A stretch of DNA of 64,000 nucleotides from Glossina fuscipes (GCF_014805625.2 NW_023998417.1:6114522-6178521); one strand, 5' to 3'. Counted from the stretch's first letter, positions 14,328 to 26,620 are shown. Numbers and translations are program-made. The notes: generated by a model not told the origin, from the sequence alone.

Positions 14328-16019
14328 TCAAAGAAAACTTTCACGTGCCCCGTGACGTTCATCACCTAACATTACGCGTTGCGATGGTGGCTCGCCGTAT
14401 TGATCTTGATAATAATTTTCACGCATCATTGTATTCAGACTCGAGCAACGGAAATATAAGATTTCTTGAAACGGTTTACGAAAGTCTCGATTAAGTGTCG
14501 CATATATTATGGGATTGAGCAATGAGTTCGCATATCCTAGCCATAGAAATAGCGAAGACAATGATTGTGGAACGTGCACAGATTCTGATTCTACGAATGG
14601 ACGTATAAGAGCAAGTATAAAAAATGGCAGCCAACATATGGTAAAAGCAGACATGATAATGCCTAACGTAGTAGAAGCTTTCTTCTCTTTGGCCAACTGA
14701 AAACGTAATTTCTTATGATGCGGTGACCCGAGAAGTCCGCTAGAACCGCTTCCGCCACCCTGACCGGTTGACAAGCCACCGCAAGTCGAGTAATTGAGCG
14801 AGGTATTACCATAACTGCTATGGCGATGTTGACCATTGTCTCCGAAATCTAAATTAGTGTGACCCGTTGGTGAGCCGGTGCCGTTAAGTGCATGTTGTAG
14901 GTGGGTTTGCGCTCTCTTCTCCTCGAGTACAATTCGGCGGGCCGCCCGAAAAATTTGATAATATACGAAAAGCATTACCGAAAGTGGTATGTAAAAGGAA
15001 CCTAGAGTCGCATATATTTGATAGGCGAAATTTTGACAAACCGCACAGGTAGGATCGCCACTTTCGTCAACATGCTCATTGCCTAAAATCAGTAGCGGTG
15101 GCAATGATATGCATGCCGCCGCTAACCATACCAATGCTACACATAACATCATGCGGCGAGGTGTACGCTTGACACCGTACTCTAATGGCTTAGTTATAGC
15201 CAAGTATCGATCCACAGAAATTGCACATAAATTTAAAATGGAAGCTGTACAGCATAGTACATCAAAGGATACCCAAATATCACATAAGAGTGGACCGAAA
15301 TTCCATTTCTCTAATACCTCGTAAAGTAAAGCCATTGGCATTACCAGCACAGCCACACAAAGATCGGAGAGAGCTAGGGAGACCAGCAAATAATTGCAAG
15401 GTCTGCGTAATTTACGTACCATACAAACGGCTATGCAAACGAGAACATTACCTACAATGGTGCCTAAAATCACAAACAATAGAACAATACTAACCAGGAT
15501 AGAATTGAACGGAGGTAAAACAAACTCTGAGAAATAGATATCAGTATCGTTAGCCGTCAATTGCGTCGAACGAGTTGTAGTGATAAGACCGGCTAAAGTT
15601 CTAGCTGCTGTTCCATTAGTAAACGTTAATGATAAGTCGTTAATTTTTGTGTTATTCACATAATCGAAACTGATGATCTCTGAATTGAAAAGATGCTCAG
15701 ACGTATTTGATAGATTCTGATCTGCGATTTCCGTTACGAGGGCCAAGGCAAACCCTGATTTTAAGCAATCGCTTATTACGACCAATAAAATTGTGTATGA
15801 AAGTAAGCGTAGACCAGTCCATAAACAGTTGAAAAATTTCTTTGAAATATCCTCAAATTGCTTTAATCGATCGCGATTGTATCTACTGTCACTAGATTTG
15901 CAGGCATAATCTGCAGATAATTTCAAAGAATAAAAAGACGAAGAATAATGCGATACGCTAGAGGCGTGAAAAGAAAACTTAAGATATTGCTTGAGATCCG
16001 CTCCCTCCCACGAATCCAT
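14328..16019 (-). CDS. 5-HT7: 5-HT7-type serotonin receptor (class A GPCR), intronless coding exon
   Basis: Seven-helix plasma-membrane receptor for serotonin. The 5-HT7 group couples to Gs and raises cAMP (family knowledge). The 563-residue product (Drosophila is about 564, from memory) has a hydrophobic N-terminal segment at about 72-94, likely a signal anchor, and five N-glycosylation sequons (N102, N105, N122, N135, N157). Visible class A landmarks are N191 in TM1, D219 in TM2, C246 at the top of TM3 paired with a loop-2 cysteine (C325 or C328), the amine-binding D253, DRY at 270-272, W298 in TM4, the TM5 A-T...S pattern ahead of P345, CWLPFF at 462-467, and NPIIY at 502-506. Loop 3 is long and rich in Gly, Ser and His; C525 may be palmitoylated. 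The start is the only ATG after an in-frame TGA at 16131-16133; the next in-frame Met lies past TM1. The open frame continues upstream to a non-ATG codon at 16052. Kozak context is weak (T at -3, G at +4). Confidence 0.96.
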   Translation of the reverse strand: MDSWEGADLKQYLKFSFHASSVSHYSSSFYSLKLSADYACKSSDSRYNRDRLKQFEDISKKFFNCLWTGLRLLSYTILLVVISDCLKSGFALALVTEIADQNLSNTSEHLFNSEIISFDYVNNTKINDLSLTFTNGTAARTLAGLITTTRSTQLTANDTDIYFSEFVLPPFNSILVSIVLLFVILGTIVGNVLVCIAVCMVRKLRRPCNYLLVSLALSDLCVAVLVMPMALLYEVLEKWNFGPLLCDIWVSFDVLCCTASILNLCAISVDRYLAITKPLEYGVKRTPRRMMLCVALVWLAAACISLPPLLILGNEHVDESGDPTCAVCQNFAYQIYATLGSFYIPLSVMLFVYYQIFRAARRIVLEEKRAQTHLQHALNGTGSPTGHTNLDFGDNGQHRHSSYGNTSLNYSTCGGLSTGQGGGSGSSGLLGSPHHKKLRFQLAKEKKASTTLGIIMSAFTICWLPFFILALIRPFVESESVHVPQSLSSLFLWLGYANSLLNPIIYATLNRDFRKPFQEILYFRCSSLNTMMRENYYQDQYGEPPSQRVMLGDERHGARESFL

Positions 16020-16107
16020 ATAAATTATCGGCTTTTCAAGAATTCCGTTCAAGGCGAAATAATCGCTTCGTAGATTCCTTTCTTTACCTCTTTTATAAAA
16101 ACTTTGC
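16020..16107 (-). other. 5-HT7: 5-HT7 5' leader part of the coding exon
   Basis: Bases just upstream of the receptor ATG. On the minus strand a CAG acceptor would end at 16108, and an alternative TTAG acceptor would end at 16117. Pyrimidine tracts ahead of both are weak. The frame is open from 16130 to the ATG but contains no ATG, so this is read as untranslated leader. A GAGGTAAAG donor-like string at about 16081-16088 would remove the start codon if used, so it is probably unused. Splicing here is inferred, not proven. Confidence 0.4.
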
Positions 16108-16246
16108 CTGCGATACCTAACAATTTGTCCTCAAATTTCGATTTGATTCGATTGGATTGATGTTTATTTGTAGATTGGTTTTGTTTTTTGTTTGTAGATT
16201 GGTTTTTTTTTTTGTTTTTTTAAAATTCACTCAAAGTATTGCTTAC
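16108..16246 (-). other. Candidate 5' leader intron with a 24-bp tandem duplication
   Basis: This is the interval between the donor at 16246 and the CAG acceptor at 16108. It contains two copies of a 15-base string, plus strand 16168-16182 and 16192-16206, spaced 24 bases apart and separated by T-rich sequence. The duplication looks like simple slippage. It lies close to the receptor start, so length variation here could affect leader splicing; that effect is inference. Confidence 0.35.
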
Positions 16247-16294
16247 CTATTTTATACAATTATTCCACGTTTTCATTACGGCTTATATTAAACT
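16247..16294 (-). other. 5-HT7: Candidate 48-nt 5' UTR exon of 5-HT7
   Basis: On the minus strand a long T-rich tract ending in TTATTAG is followed by 48 bases and then the strong donor G|GTAAGC. All three frames contain stops, so it cannot code through and would be a leader exon. It contains a complete upstream ORF, from ATG at 16274-16276 to TAG at 16247-16249, nine codons plus stop, with the stop as the last three bases of the exon. The implied introns on either side are about 139 and 136 bases. Closeness to the receptor start and a good acceptor-donor pair support it; no transcript is available. Confidence 0.45.
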
Positions 16295-16430
16295 CTAATA
16301 AGAAGAAAAAAATAATTTTTTCTCTCTACATAGTCTACTAATTTGCAGTTGATGTTAATCACAACAATACGATAATGTTGCAGCTGTTGTTTCTATTTGA
16401 TTTAGTATCACATTCTTCTGCCATGCTTAC

Positions 16431-16500
16431 CACAGCTTATCCTTTATTTTTCATGTTCATGATGGTCGCCGCCGCTGAGTTTATCCTCATTGCAGTTGTG
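16431..16500 (-). other. 5-HT7: Candidate further 5' leader exon of 5-HT7 (5' end unknown)
   Basis: A strong minus-strand donor, GTG|GTAAGC, lies at 16430/16431. It is 136 bases before the acceptor of the 48-nt leader exon. The sequence ahead of it is GC-richer than its surroundings (a GGCGGCGACC stretch) and carries a short upstream ORF starting ATGAACATG and ending TAA. No convincing acceptor is seen upstream, so this may be the 3' part of a first exon. The 5' boundary given here is arbitrary. Confidence 0.3.
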
Positions 16501-16734
16501 AGTTGTGATATTGTTTTTGTCTTTTGTTTTTTTTTTTTTTTTTTTACTTCAAGCCTCTTCTGTGTGAGAAGATTGCGTGGCATCAGTGCATGCTAATAGC
16601 TTAGCGTGATACAAACGCTATGTTTTTTATTACAATGTTTCTCTATATAATTTGTTAGTTAGTCTCTCGGTTGTGTTTCTTTGTTTGTTTTTTTTCCATT
16701 AGGCTTTTCAGCTTCCAGGCTTATTTTAGTCCTT

Positions 16735-16768
16735 ATATATATATATATACATATGTATATATATATGT
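16735..16768 (+). repeat. (TA)n compound repeat
   Basis: TA runs interrupted by CATATG. It lies about 300 bases upstream of the candidate receptor leader. Confidence 0.85.
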
Positions 16769-18320
16769 ATAGAATGCAAATGTAAAAAAAAAAAAAAAGA
16801 AGAAAAAAGAAAGAGAAATAAAGTACGTTGTGTTATACTGTCAGTTGAAACCGGTTTTACTGGAAACTCTATGATGATTGTCCGAAATCTGTAAAAGAGA
16901 AAAAACCATGTCACAAGGCTTACGATTTCACAAAAATGCAATGAAAATTCGTTTGTGCAGCAAAAGTCATTTAAAGTGATCTATTACGTAATCTAATGTA
17001 GACAACCTATACATCCTTCTTCAGAAACTGTTTTCATCTGGTCCTTTGCTTTAATAATTAATAATAATAAAGTAATAGCACTGCATGCCACATAGATTTC
17101 GTTAAGCTTCGTTAAGCCAATCATTTTCATGCTATGTCTTCTTCTGATTTCTTGTGTTCGGTACTTGCACCACTACACTGTTTAGGAGTTTGGTTAAAAA
17201 GTACGTCAAGGCTAGTGATAGTATATGATTCCGAATGCTTTCATTTTGTCAATGTCATATTGTTTTTGTAATCAGTGAATGTGTAACAGAACGAGGTAAA
17301 TCGAAGTGCACGCGACTCGATGGAGGATATTTTACGTAAAGGATAATACCACATGAAATTTTACAAAAAAATAAGTTTATTTCATTGGACTGGATACATT
17401 TTTGCAGTTCGAATGGGAAGTTCTGTCATCCTCAGCCATGTCCTCACCAGACATGGCGTCTTCTGATTACCAGCCCTTCAGATCGGTGCAATATGACTTG
17501 ATTGGCACGTGGGTCCGCAAAGTTGAAGAATTGCGACATTGCGAGTCGGTCGATGGATCGCTGCCAAGCCAATACAAGTTCTTTTGACATGATATAGCTA
17601 TGCAGCTTATTTCGATTAATATGTATTCTATGAATTTTCCACAAAAAATGCCTTTGGAAAGTGACAAAAGCTTTCCAAATTACGCTTAATGGGCGCCCAT
17701 TAAAACATAAATTTTTGAAGGCCAATTATATATCGGGAAAAAGTAAACTTGAAATTCCAAATTATATCTTGATCTAATTATGTAATATTATATAGCAAAG
17801 CAAAAAGAGAAGAATAGTGAAAGAAGATCTCTGTTTTACTAAATTTGGACCATGCCAGTCCACAACAATTCAGTATGGATTTCTTTTCCCTTATAAGAGT
17901 TTCCATATATCATTTATAAGAGAGGCGTAAAGTATGTAATGAACGCAACTTGTATTGCATTTTGTCACTCTTTCTTACAGTTTCTTACACTCTGTTTCCT
18001 CTTGAAATGTTTTAAACTGTCTAAAATAGTTTGCAGTTGCAACTGTAACGATGTAAGTATGCACACATTTCCATTTCGATAAACAAGACTGTAACATGCC
18101 AAGAACATTGTGGATTGAAATATCATACAAATGTTTACAAATAAATATATGTGTATTCTCTCCATGTAAAGTTATTCTTCTTCTTACCATGTGTACGTCA
18201 AATAGATACTTCTAGTTATGAAAACCTATGTTCATCGTTTGCACTTTCGCTTTTGATCTGTTAATTCTCTCTCATTTTTTTTTCCTTTTTTATCTGTAAG
18301 AAAATCTTGACAATTTTCAA

Positions 18321-18352
18321 TACATATATATATATATATACATATATATGTA
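18321..18352 (+). repeat. (AT)n compound repeat
   Basis: AT runs broken by one C and one G. Confidence 0.85.
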
Positions 18353-20870
18353 TCCCTGTTTTTTTGCTCAAGAGAAAACAGTTCAGCAATATTCTAGTTT
18401 AAAAGCACAAAACAACAAGTTTTTCTTGTCAATGATAAAAATTTTGTGTTTGTTCGCGTGAACGCATGAACATATGAAAACTAAAGTAAAAGAAAAGCAA
18501 AACTTTTCTACTTCTACTTCTACTTTTAGTTTTTTTAAAAAAAAACTTTCTTTTTTTTTAAAACATTTCCTATCTTTCTTTTCCGTGATCGTTATTAATG
18601 GCCTTTCTTATCCGACGACTGTATTGGATTTCTTTTTGGCACACTGTCTTTGAAAAATGGAATATTTTTTTAACAGTGCGATAAATATCATAGAAAGGGA
18701 GTAAGAAGAAATATTTAATAATTAAGATATCGTTTTTTGTAAATATTTTCCATTTGAATTTAACATTTTTCAGCACAATTTACTTAAACCCTTCAGTGCA
18801 CTGGAGTAGATTTAATTGCAGTTTTTTTTTTTTTTGGGGGGGGGATCGTTTTTGTTTAATGTAGATAGGAAAGGATTATGTATGGAATAGCACATCGGAC
18901 GAATGGCTTCCGTGGCTTTGCTGGCACATATGCGCTCTTTTTTTTTAGAAATTTTCCATGAGCTTCTTCTCCAATTTTTAATACAGCATATATAAAACGT
19001 AAGTACATAATTAAGTCCATTTTCTGTCGTTCGGGGTAAAAGAATGCATGAATTTTTTTTTTTTTTTTTTTTTTGCGACATTAATCGATTTGGCAGGTGA
19101 GGCATTCAATTGCAAATGCAAAGAAAAACAATTTATATGAAAATAGTAGCAAAGTAAAGTGCAAATATAAATTCAGCTACAACTAGCTATGTAAAATGTA
19201 TTCATAGAGAGAGACACATTCACACACATGAAGAAGAAATTGAAAATTTAAAATGTAAACAGACTTGTGGTGCGGGAAAAAAACTATATGTGATATGCAA
19301 TCACATCTAAGGAACAAAGAATTTGTTATATAGGTGGGGAGGAAAAAAATTATGAACAGGCATTGGATCAAGTTGGGTGAATGATGATGGACGGGTGGGG
19401 GGGGGGGGGCTGTAAATATATATTTTTGATAGAAAACGAAGTTAAGTTTTCTTCTTCATTGGATGAGTAATTTTCCTCACATTTTAACTTAAAATAATTG
19501 CGAATTCATTCGTGTGACACGAATTCGAATTAAATTGATTACGTTTTCATTAAAAAAGTCCTCAAAATAATTACGTGACAATTAAACGTGTTGAAAGTGA
19601 TGTAAAAATAATGTTTGGAATGAGAAAACTGCACACACATTAAGACAAGCATTTTCTATTTGTTATTTATTTATTTTTTTGTGGGGGATGGGAGCTACAC
19701 TAAATATTCCCGTACATGATGTTATTAGTTACTTTCGCTATGTCGTCCTAAAATACTAAGCAGTAATGAGAAATGTTATCTTAAAGAAGGACATCACTAT
19801 ATATTTTTGGAAAATTCAATTTTTTCTTGCCCTCAACGGTGTCGTGAATATTCACGAATGATGTATAAAAAGGATGATTGTGATCGTGACAATATTTTAA
19901 ATGGTTGAACAATTTCGCGCTGTCTTCATATATGTAATAGCAGTCATCGTAACGCTTGTAAGGGAAATATTTTGTTTCACTTTCTGCAAAGATTTCTGTT
20001 AGCGCCTTACCAGCAAATATGAAAAATCGAAAACAGCATTTTTCGCATAATTTACTTCTATTACTAGCATGAAAGTAAAAATGACGTCGAAGATAGAAAG
20101 CAAATGGAGACGATGAATGGACAGTGCCAAACAAGGTTTGCCTATCGTTTTGGGAGGCCAGTAGAAAACGATAAAGACAAACTAAAGACATTAATTGTGA
20201 AGCAAACCACCGAATGACATCCCGAAAGGCCACTGCAAGAGTTTAAAGCTCTTGAACTTCAATGCTTTTAATAAAATATTTACACATTATAAAGCAAGTG
20301 ACTTTTGTTTTGGTCAAGCAAACGAAACTTTTTTCCAATCATCCAATGCAAAGGCTTCCTCAAACCTTATATAGACCAGGCTTGAAACCGTAGTCAGGAA
20401 CAGTTCTATAAAGTTAAGGTTTAACGGGAGGTTTTATATAGTTTACGTCATTGTGACCGGTGGGTATCCCTTAATTGTTATGCATATTGTAGTGTGACAT
20501 ACAATTGCATAATGTGCGCACAATTTATATAAGTGATAAACAACAAAAACAAAAGGAAAGGAAAGAAAATGTGACACATCTCAAAATTATCGAATTGCAA
20601 TTTAATTCAGTGAAAAGGAAGCAATTACGTTAAACGCCCTTACTCTTCATTTTCATATTTATAGCTATAGTAATATGCAGATGCAGTGTTATGTAATATA
20701 TGTTTATGTGTATGTTTATTTTGTATTAATATTCTAAGTAAAATTCGTAGAATATTATAACAGTCAGATGAATTCGGAATAAAAAAGTATATGATGTAAA
20801 AACATTTAAATGTGTTCAAACCGATCATTTTTCACTATATATATATTATTCTGGGAATCTACACAATTGA

Positions 20871-20897
20871 GAGATAGATACCCAGGTTATCTATCTC
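20871..20897. other. Perfect 10-bp hairpin
   Basis: GAGATAGATA at 20871-20880 and its exact reverse complement at 20888-20897, with a 7-base loop. Function unknown. Confidence 0.6.
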
Positions 20898-23800
20898 ACT
20901 TCGTTTTTTCAGTGCAATATTTTCGTTGTGAAATTCCGGAACAATAAATCGAGCGTTCATTTATTTCCTTTTAGTAAATTTTACATAAAAATGAAAAATT
21001 TCTACAATTATTCTACAATTATTCGCTTCGAAATGCATAGGTATTTTGCCAATTAATGAAATAATTTCAAAACAATTTTTTTTTTTTTTTTAATTTTTTC
21101 TAAATAATTTCGAGTGTTTGATTAACGCGGAAAACCATTGCATGAAATGATGCATAGTCGACAAGTGTTTGACAATGACATACTAATTAATAAAGAAATT
21201 GAAATCATTTACGATGAAAGCGTTTTTAATTTTATTGAAAAGCATATTCGAATTTTCTTTTTATTTCGTTGACACTGAGCCAAGTGTTTATTCTGTTTTT
21301 CGTATTTATTTATAGAGCTTTAACAACTCGCTTTAGCGTCCGAAAAGGTAAGAAATAATATAAAGTCCATTATTATGACATTGTATGATCTATATAACTG
21401 AGTCTCACAGATGTGTTGTTTTATTGACACTTTCAAACCAGACATATTGGACACGTAAAAGGAGCTCGCTTTTAGTCAAAGAAACAACTAATGATTGCTT
21501 TATTATGCGCTATGGATTGATTGGCCATTGTATCAAAGTTCTTTTCTCTTTAAACAAGCATAAAGTTGGCTACACGAACACTACAATCCATTAAAAGAAT
21601 TTAATGTTGCAAAGAAAGAGACAGCATAATGAGTCGATTAATAATCGAAACAGAAAAGAAAAAAACTTAAAAACATTTCTTCATCTCGAAGAGCTTACGC
21701 CTGTGATTTTGTATGAAAGATTTTCACTGTCAATTAGGAGTGAATCGAACGTGTACAAAATCTTGTCTCATACGTTTGTCACTGCAATCGCTCTAAGTTG
21801 CACCTCTTGGTGTATTTGCCATATTTATCGACAATGAATGTGCTGGTGAACTATGTTGCTTAGCTTTCACATATGCAATTGAAAAACATAGCGTTGACGT
21901 GAAAAAGACGGTTTCCTATGATTTCATTAAGAAAAAATAGCACGGGATCGTCTATACCTTTATGTAGATAAGTGAGCAATTGAATTTTCAAAAGGCCTTG
22001 ACTTGCATCAATCAATCCAAAGTGTACTAGAGCGAGACATGCCATAAGTGTACATATTTTACTATTTCGAAACAGTCGTTACAGTCGTTTTTTAATCAGG
22101 TTAAGACGTTTGGATGATAATATATCTGACTTTCTAGAGAATTTAAAAGGACACATGCTCTACGCTTTATAAACAGAGCATTATCTATGCAAGAGTTTTA
22201 TACTTGAATCATTTGCACTTGTGTGACTTGCCTTAGATTTTATTAATTTTAATCTTCGCAATGCATGACAATCGTAAGGTTCAGAACCAAACGCATAAAA
22301 TTTGAAACGAAGCTAGTACGAACGAGTATTATTGAACATGAGATATTGAGTGCACCGGCTAACACCTCTGTAGCAAATAACTGATGGCTCCGCGTAAACG
22401 GTAAAAGTCATTTAGTTTAACGGGAAGATTAGAGTTAATGTTTTGTAGTATGTATGTTACCTATATTGATTACTTTGCGGAGAGTGCAACATAAACAAAT
22501 GATATGACGTTAATAGGATTTAAGCGTAAGGTCTTTTTCACTTTTATTCATTTCAAGATAGTCCACCAAAATGTATCAAATGCTTTTGGACTTCTCAAGA
22601 CTTCAACCCCCCCCTCTATCTATTCCCGCGTTGAACAATGGTTTTGGTTATTTATATAGCACATGTTAAGGATTGCATACACCTGCTTACTGAACAAAAT
22701 GGTTTCGATGCTAAGTCAGTTAAAAATTTATCTTATTTATCTCTGCCATCCAATATATAGGATTAAGTTGGAGATGCAGTAGCCGGCAGGATAAACTATT
22801 TTATAGCTAGTAGTAGAGTAAACTAAAAGGCGCACACATATAAATAAAAGCTTCCAGGCAGCTTTGAAATGCATAGACTAACGAATTTTTCAAAAAATTA
22901 CAACAGCCTTCAACACAAAAATGTTCACCTTTCGAGACAGAGGGAAACAGTTTTTTTCTAATTTCATATAAGTGCGACTTTCACTATTCAACAATTTTCA
23001 ATTAAGCAGATTTGGTAAGGGCTTGGCAAATAACATTTTCCACGTGAACAAGTTAAGTAGGAAATTCTCATTAGCTACACATGGGTAATTTTTGTAAATT
23101 TCCTGTTGCGACTGCATTATATTTTTTGCCGAAATTTTTGCTAGCATTGCTCAAATCTATAAATTAAACTCATAAAATTTTAACATTCACTATTTCGTTT
23201 ATATGCAGTCGTCGCTGTGCCTCACAAATATTGTATGATTTTGTGAAATAAATTAAATTTCAATTATTGTTTTGAATCGTTTTATGGAAAGAAGAATATT
23301 GAAAAATCATTTATATAAAGTGCGTAGATAATCGGACACGTGTTTATGGTTGAACGCATTTTATAACAGAAATCAATCAATCGATTTCATGAAAATCCCT
23401 ATAAATATAAGATGCAGTTACATTTTGTCGGCCATCCTTTTAATGAATATTGAAAAATTCCGCTCTTTACTCGTTACTCGTGTAAAGCGCCGACATGTAG
23501 TCGATCGATTATAATTAAAAACTCAATTCATTGATGCGTTATAAACATAAGCAGGAAAATCAATCAGCAACAGTGTGAATTTTGAATGGGAAAAATGTGA
23601 TTTACAAACAAGTTGATGAAAGGAAGAAATCCAAAAATGGAATGATAAATGAATGGCTGCATTCCCAATGGATGAGGCGCAACAGATTTCCCTTTCTTTC
23701 ATTCTTATTAACTTGGCTGTCTATCCGATGTCTGCATTTTAGTGCGCTCAAATGTTTTAGCCGACCGGCGGGCAATATAATGATAATTGATTCGAGAATT

Positions 23801-25595
23801 TTGCAAATTCCTGGCGAAGCATTCATTTTGAGCAAGTTGATTATATTACGTAATTTACGTAAGTTCATCTCTTCGATGGCTTCCACGAAAAGCATGGCTA
23901 CAATGGCTACGTCTTGCGCAAAATGTGAACAAAGCTGATTAGCTCTTTATTAGTGGCCATAAACGCAACTAACGCACTGCACGATATAATATATCTTCGA
24001 TTAAGAATCTATGTGACATGTGACCGCTCTTGATGTGAGAATTAAAATGTACAAACTTCTTCGCTGACGGGATATAAAAATTTCATTCCATTAACAGCAC
24101 CTGCTTTATAACTCTCATATCTACTTATTTTTCCATTTCAATATGAAATAAACGAAAATGACTTCAATGTCAATACATAATTATGCAATTATGCTTTCTG
24201 CACACATATTATGTCATGTAATTATAAAAGCAGAATCATGTGACAAAATGAATTTCGAGTAAACATTGATCCGTATTCAAATTTCATCTCACATCAATGA
24301 ACGACATATACATGTTTTAACCATAAAACGAAGAATAGTGTAAAAAATAAAAAGTGAAAAAAAAAAGAAAAAAAAAATGAAATGAAATGACATTTTTTTA
24401 TAGAAGCACAAGATACAGTGAAGTGAAATCATGTGAACTGTATAGTGCTCAGGACACATTTATGCCATTTATACACATACATTAAATGAATCAGAGCTCG
24501 AATATATTAATGATAAAGTTATATTCACCTTGAAGCGAGTCGCTGACACTTATCACTCATCTCAAGGAAAAATGGAAATGTCGCGAATTAATTAACCGAT
24601 TGTCATTGACTTAGTTGCACTGAACTTTTCCTTTAAAATTTCTTTTCGCATACGAAAACTCTTGGATATCGTGGCCATAGACCAAAACATACGTATCCGT
24701 ATATTTCAATATGTTGGCGGGAAAACAGACGTTATTAAATCGAGCTGACGGCCTTTTTATGCGGTCTTCATATTTTTACGTATTTTCAAATACAATCACA
24801 ACTACAATGTATCCACATACCTCGATGGTAAGCATAAGAAGTATTTTAGCAGCCAGCACTTTCGGTATTGCATTACATGGTGTTAAGTAATTTATCTGCA
24901 ATAGAGCAGCTGAGCTATACTGACCTCGTTGCATGTTGGCTAAGCCAGAACAGAAAGTACACAACTCAAGCCAAAGTAACAAAAGCAGAATTGTTTCTCT
25001 CTATTTGTACGAAAAATATTTCCTCAGAATTAGAGAATTTTTTTCCAAGTGCTAAAGAATTTATTATGAAATTTTTGTGTTCAATTATATAGTAGATGGA
25101 AAGAAATTTAAATTAAATTAAATTTTTGATAAACAGAAGCATGTACACTAAGAATTTTTGCCAAAAACTATTTGAACTCAATTAATATATTGATTGTAAA
25201 TGTCTTTATATAAAATACGCCCACTTAGTAAAGTCAAAATTAAATTTCAGGTTTTTCGGTTGATATCGAGAAGTTGCTACATACACAATTTTACATCTTT
25301 ATATTTTACAATTTTAAGTCTTGGATGTTTTCTACCTATTTTCTACAAATCATTCGTCGTTAGTGGTTGTAGAAGACCATACGCCTTTCAGTTGTTATAA
25401 AAATCAAAAATGAATACGAGATCAACCTACTAAAAGGACAACTTAACTTTTCTTAACGCGAATCACAATGACCTTGAACTTAGGCATAGACGTGAGGTAA
25501 AATTACACTGACTTAATAAAATTGTGTTGATGTGATTTATGCGATAATTGCGATGAAATTTTATTATGAAAAAACAAATGATTTGTATGACTTAC

Positions 25596-25631
25596 CTTTT
25601 TCATATTTCTGCTTGACTATGAAGAATTCAT
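25596..25631 (-). other. Candidate 36-nt micro-exon
   Basis: On the minus strand a pyrimidine-rich tract ending TTTTCAG is followed by exactly 36 bases and then the consensus donor AAG|GTAAGT. Two frames have immediate stops. The third is open and reads EFFIVKQKYEK with split codons at both ends, so the exon could be included without shifting the frame. It could equally be a noncoding leader exon of the downstream receptor; it begins with a four-codon ATG...TAG ORF. The peptide is not one I recognise. Of the distal exon candidates it has the best combined splice signals. Confidence 0.35.
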
Positions 25632-26620
25632 CTGAAAATGAAATAAAGAAAAATATTATTAAAAAATGCGTTAAAATATTACGTTAACGTATTTCTATAG
25701 CTCTAAGCAAATATATGATAAACATGAAATAATCGACTTGTGCGAACACCTGTTCGTCGATTGTTTTTATTATCCACAAATACGAAGAAAGTAAACTTAT
25801 GGTTACGGCCTTTATTAAAAGTGTTAACCGAAAGTTTGGTAGTGAGAAGTCTCAGTACCTTGGAAAGCCATTAACAATTTCCGAACGAAAGAAGAAAGAA
25901 AAAGAAAAATTCTATGTAATGATCCGATATGATCCTAAAGTAAATATAAGAAATTTTTGCCTGTCTACAGGCTTGGATACAGTACGCTTACTGTGATACA
26001 CCAAATATGCGATTTTCAACCTCACATAAGAAAGCCGTATATTCAGGACGAGGAGGTGGTGAAGTCATTTTTACAAAACCAAAAAAAAAAAAAAAGAAGC
26101 ATAATACATACATAGAATCTATTAAAAACATTATCCTATTTTTCAAATTCAGTTATTGCAGCAAACTAGAAAACAAGATGGAAATACTTTACGCAAGCAA
26201 GCTCCGAATATGGGCTAAAAGTCAAGTCTACTAAGCTGCAAGCACTTTATTAAGACAACAAAAAGAATAATAAAAAAAGGAGAAGAAGAATTGTTTTATA
26301 AGAACAACAAGTTCAAATGCTAGGGAATAAGAAAATTGGGTAATAAATGATGAAGAAGGAGAAAATTTAATTTTTATGCTTAAACTAGATTAAATTGCTA
26401 TACGGACTTTTGAAAATGACTTTGCAAAGTTGATAGCTTCGCTTCGCTTTGACACGGAAAGTTTTATACGTCAAGCAAATCGTCAAACGGAGACTAAATC
26501 ATTTAATAAACTTTCTTTAGAATATTACGAACAGATCACTTTCAAATATTAGAAATGAAAAAAGCTATGCCGTTATATGTTGCATCTTTTTCAACTACAC
26601 ATCATTTTATTTCAATTTTT

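Larger units (their letters stand above)
16600..25595. other. No gene recognised
   Basis: Upstream side of the receptor. The largest open frame is 150 codons on the minus strand at 19781-20233, with no recognisable domain, a CxxC, and an internal GTAAGG donor-like site near 20012. In sequence this AT-rich one such frame by chance is plausible. Overlapping frames on both strands at 23582-23938 also lack identity. Confidence 0.5.

Noticed and set aside
14130..15493. Plus-strand open frames across the receptor
   Set aside because: Antisense shadows of the 5-HT7 coding region.
16375..16596. 73-codon hydrophobic plus-strand frame
   Set aside because: Hydrophobicity comes from T-rich sequence antisense to the candidate leader; it ends in a translated poly-T run.
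21316..21347. Exon-like interval on the plus strand (TTTATAG acceptor, AAAAG|GTAAGA donor)
   Set aside because: No coding frame or gene context. It serves as a control showing that such pairs arise by chance here.
23582..23938. 118-codon plus-strand frame overlapped by a 97-codon minus-strand frame
   Set aside because: Both strands open over the same stretch, no recognisable residues or domains, no splice support.
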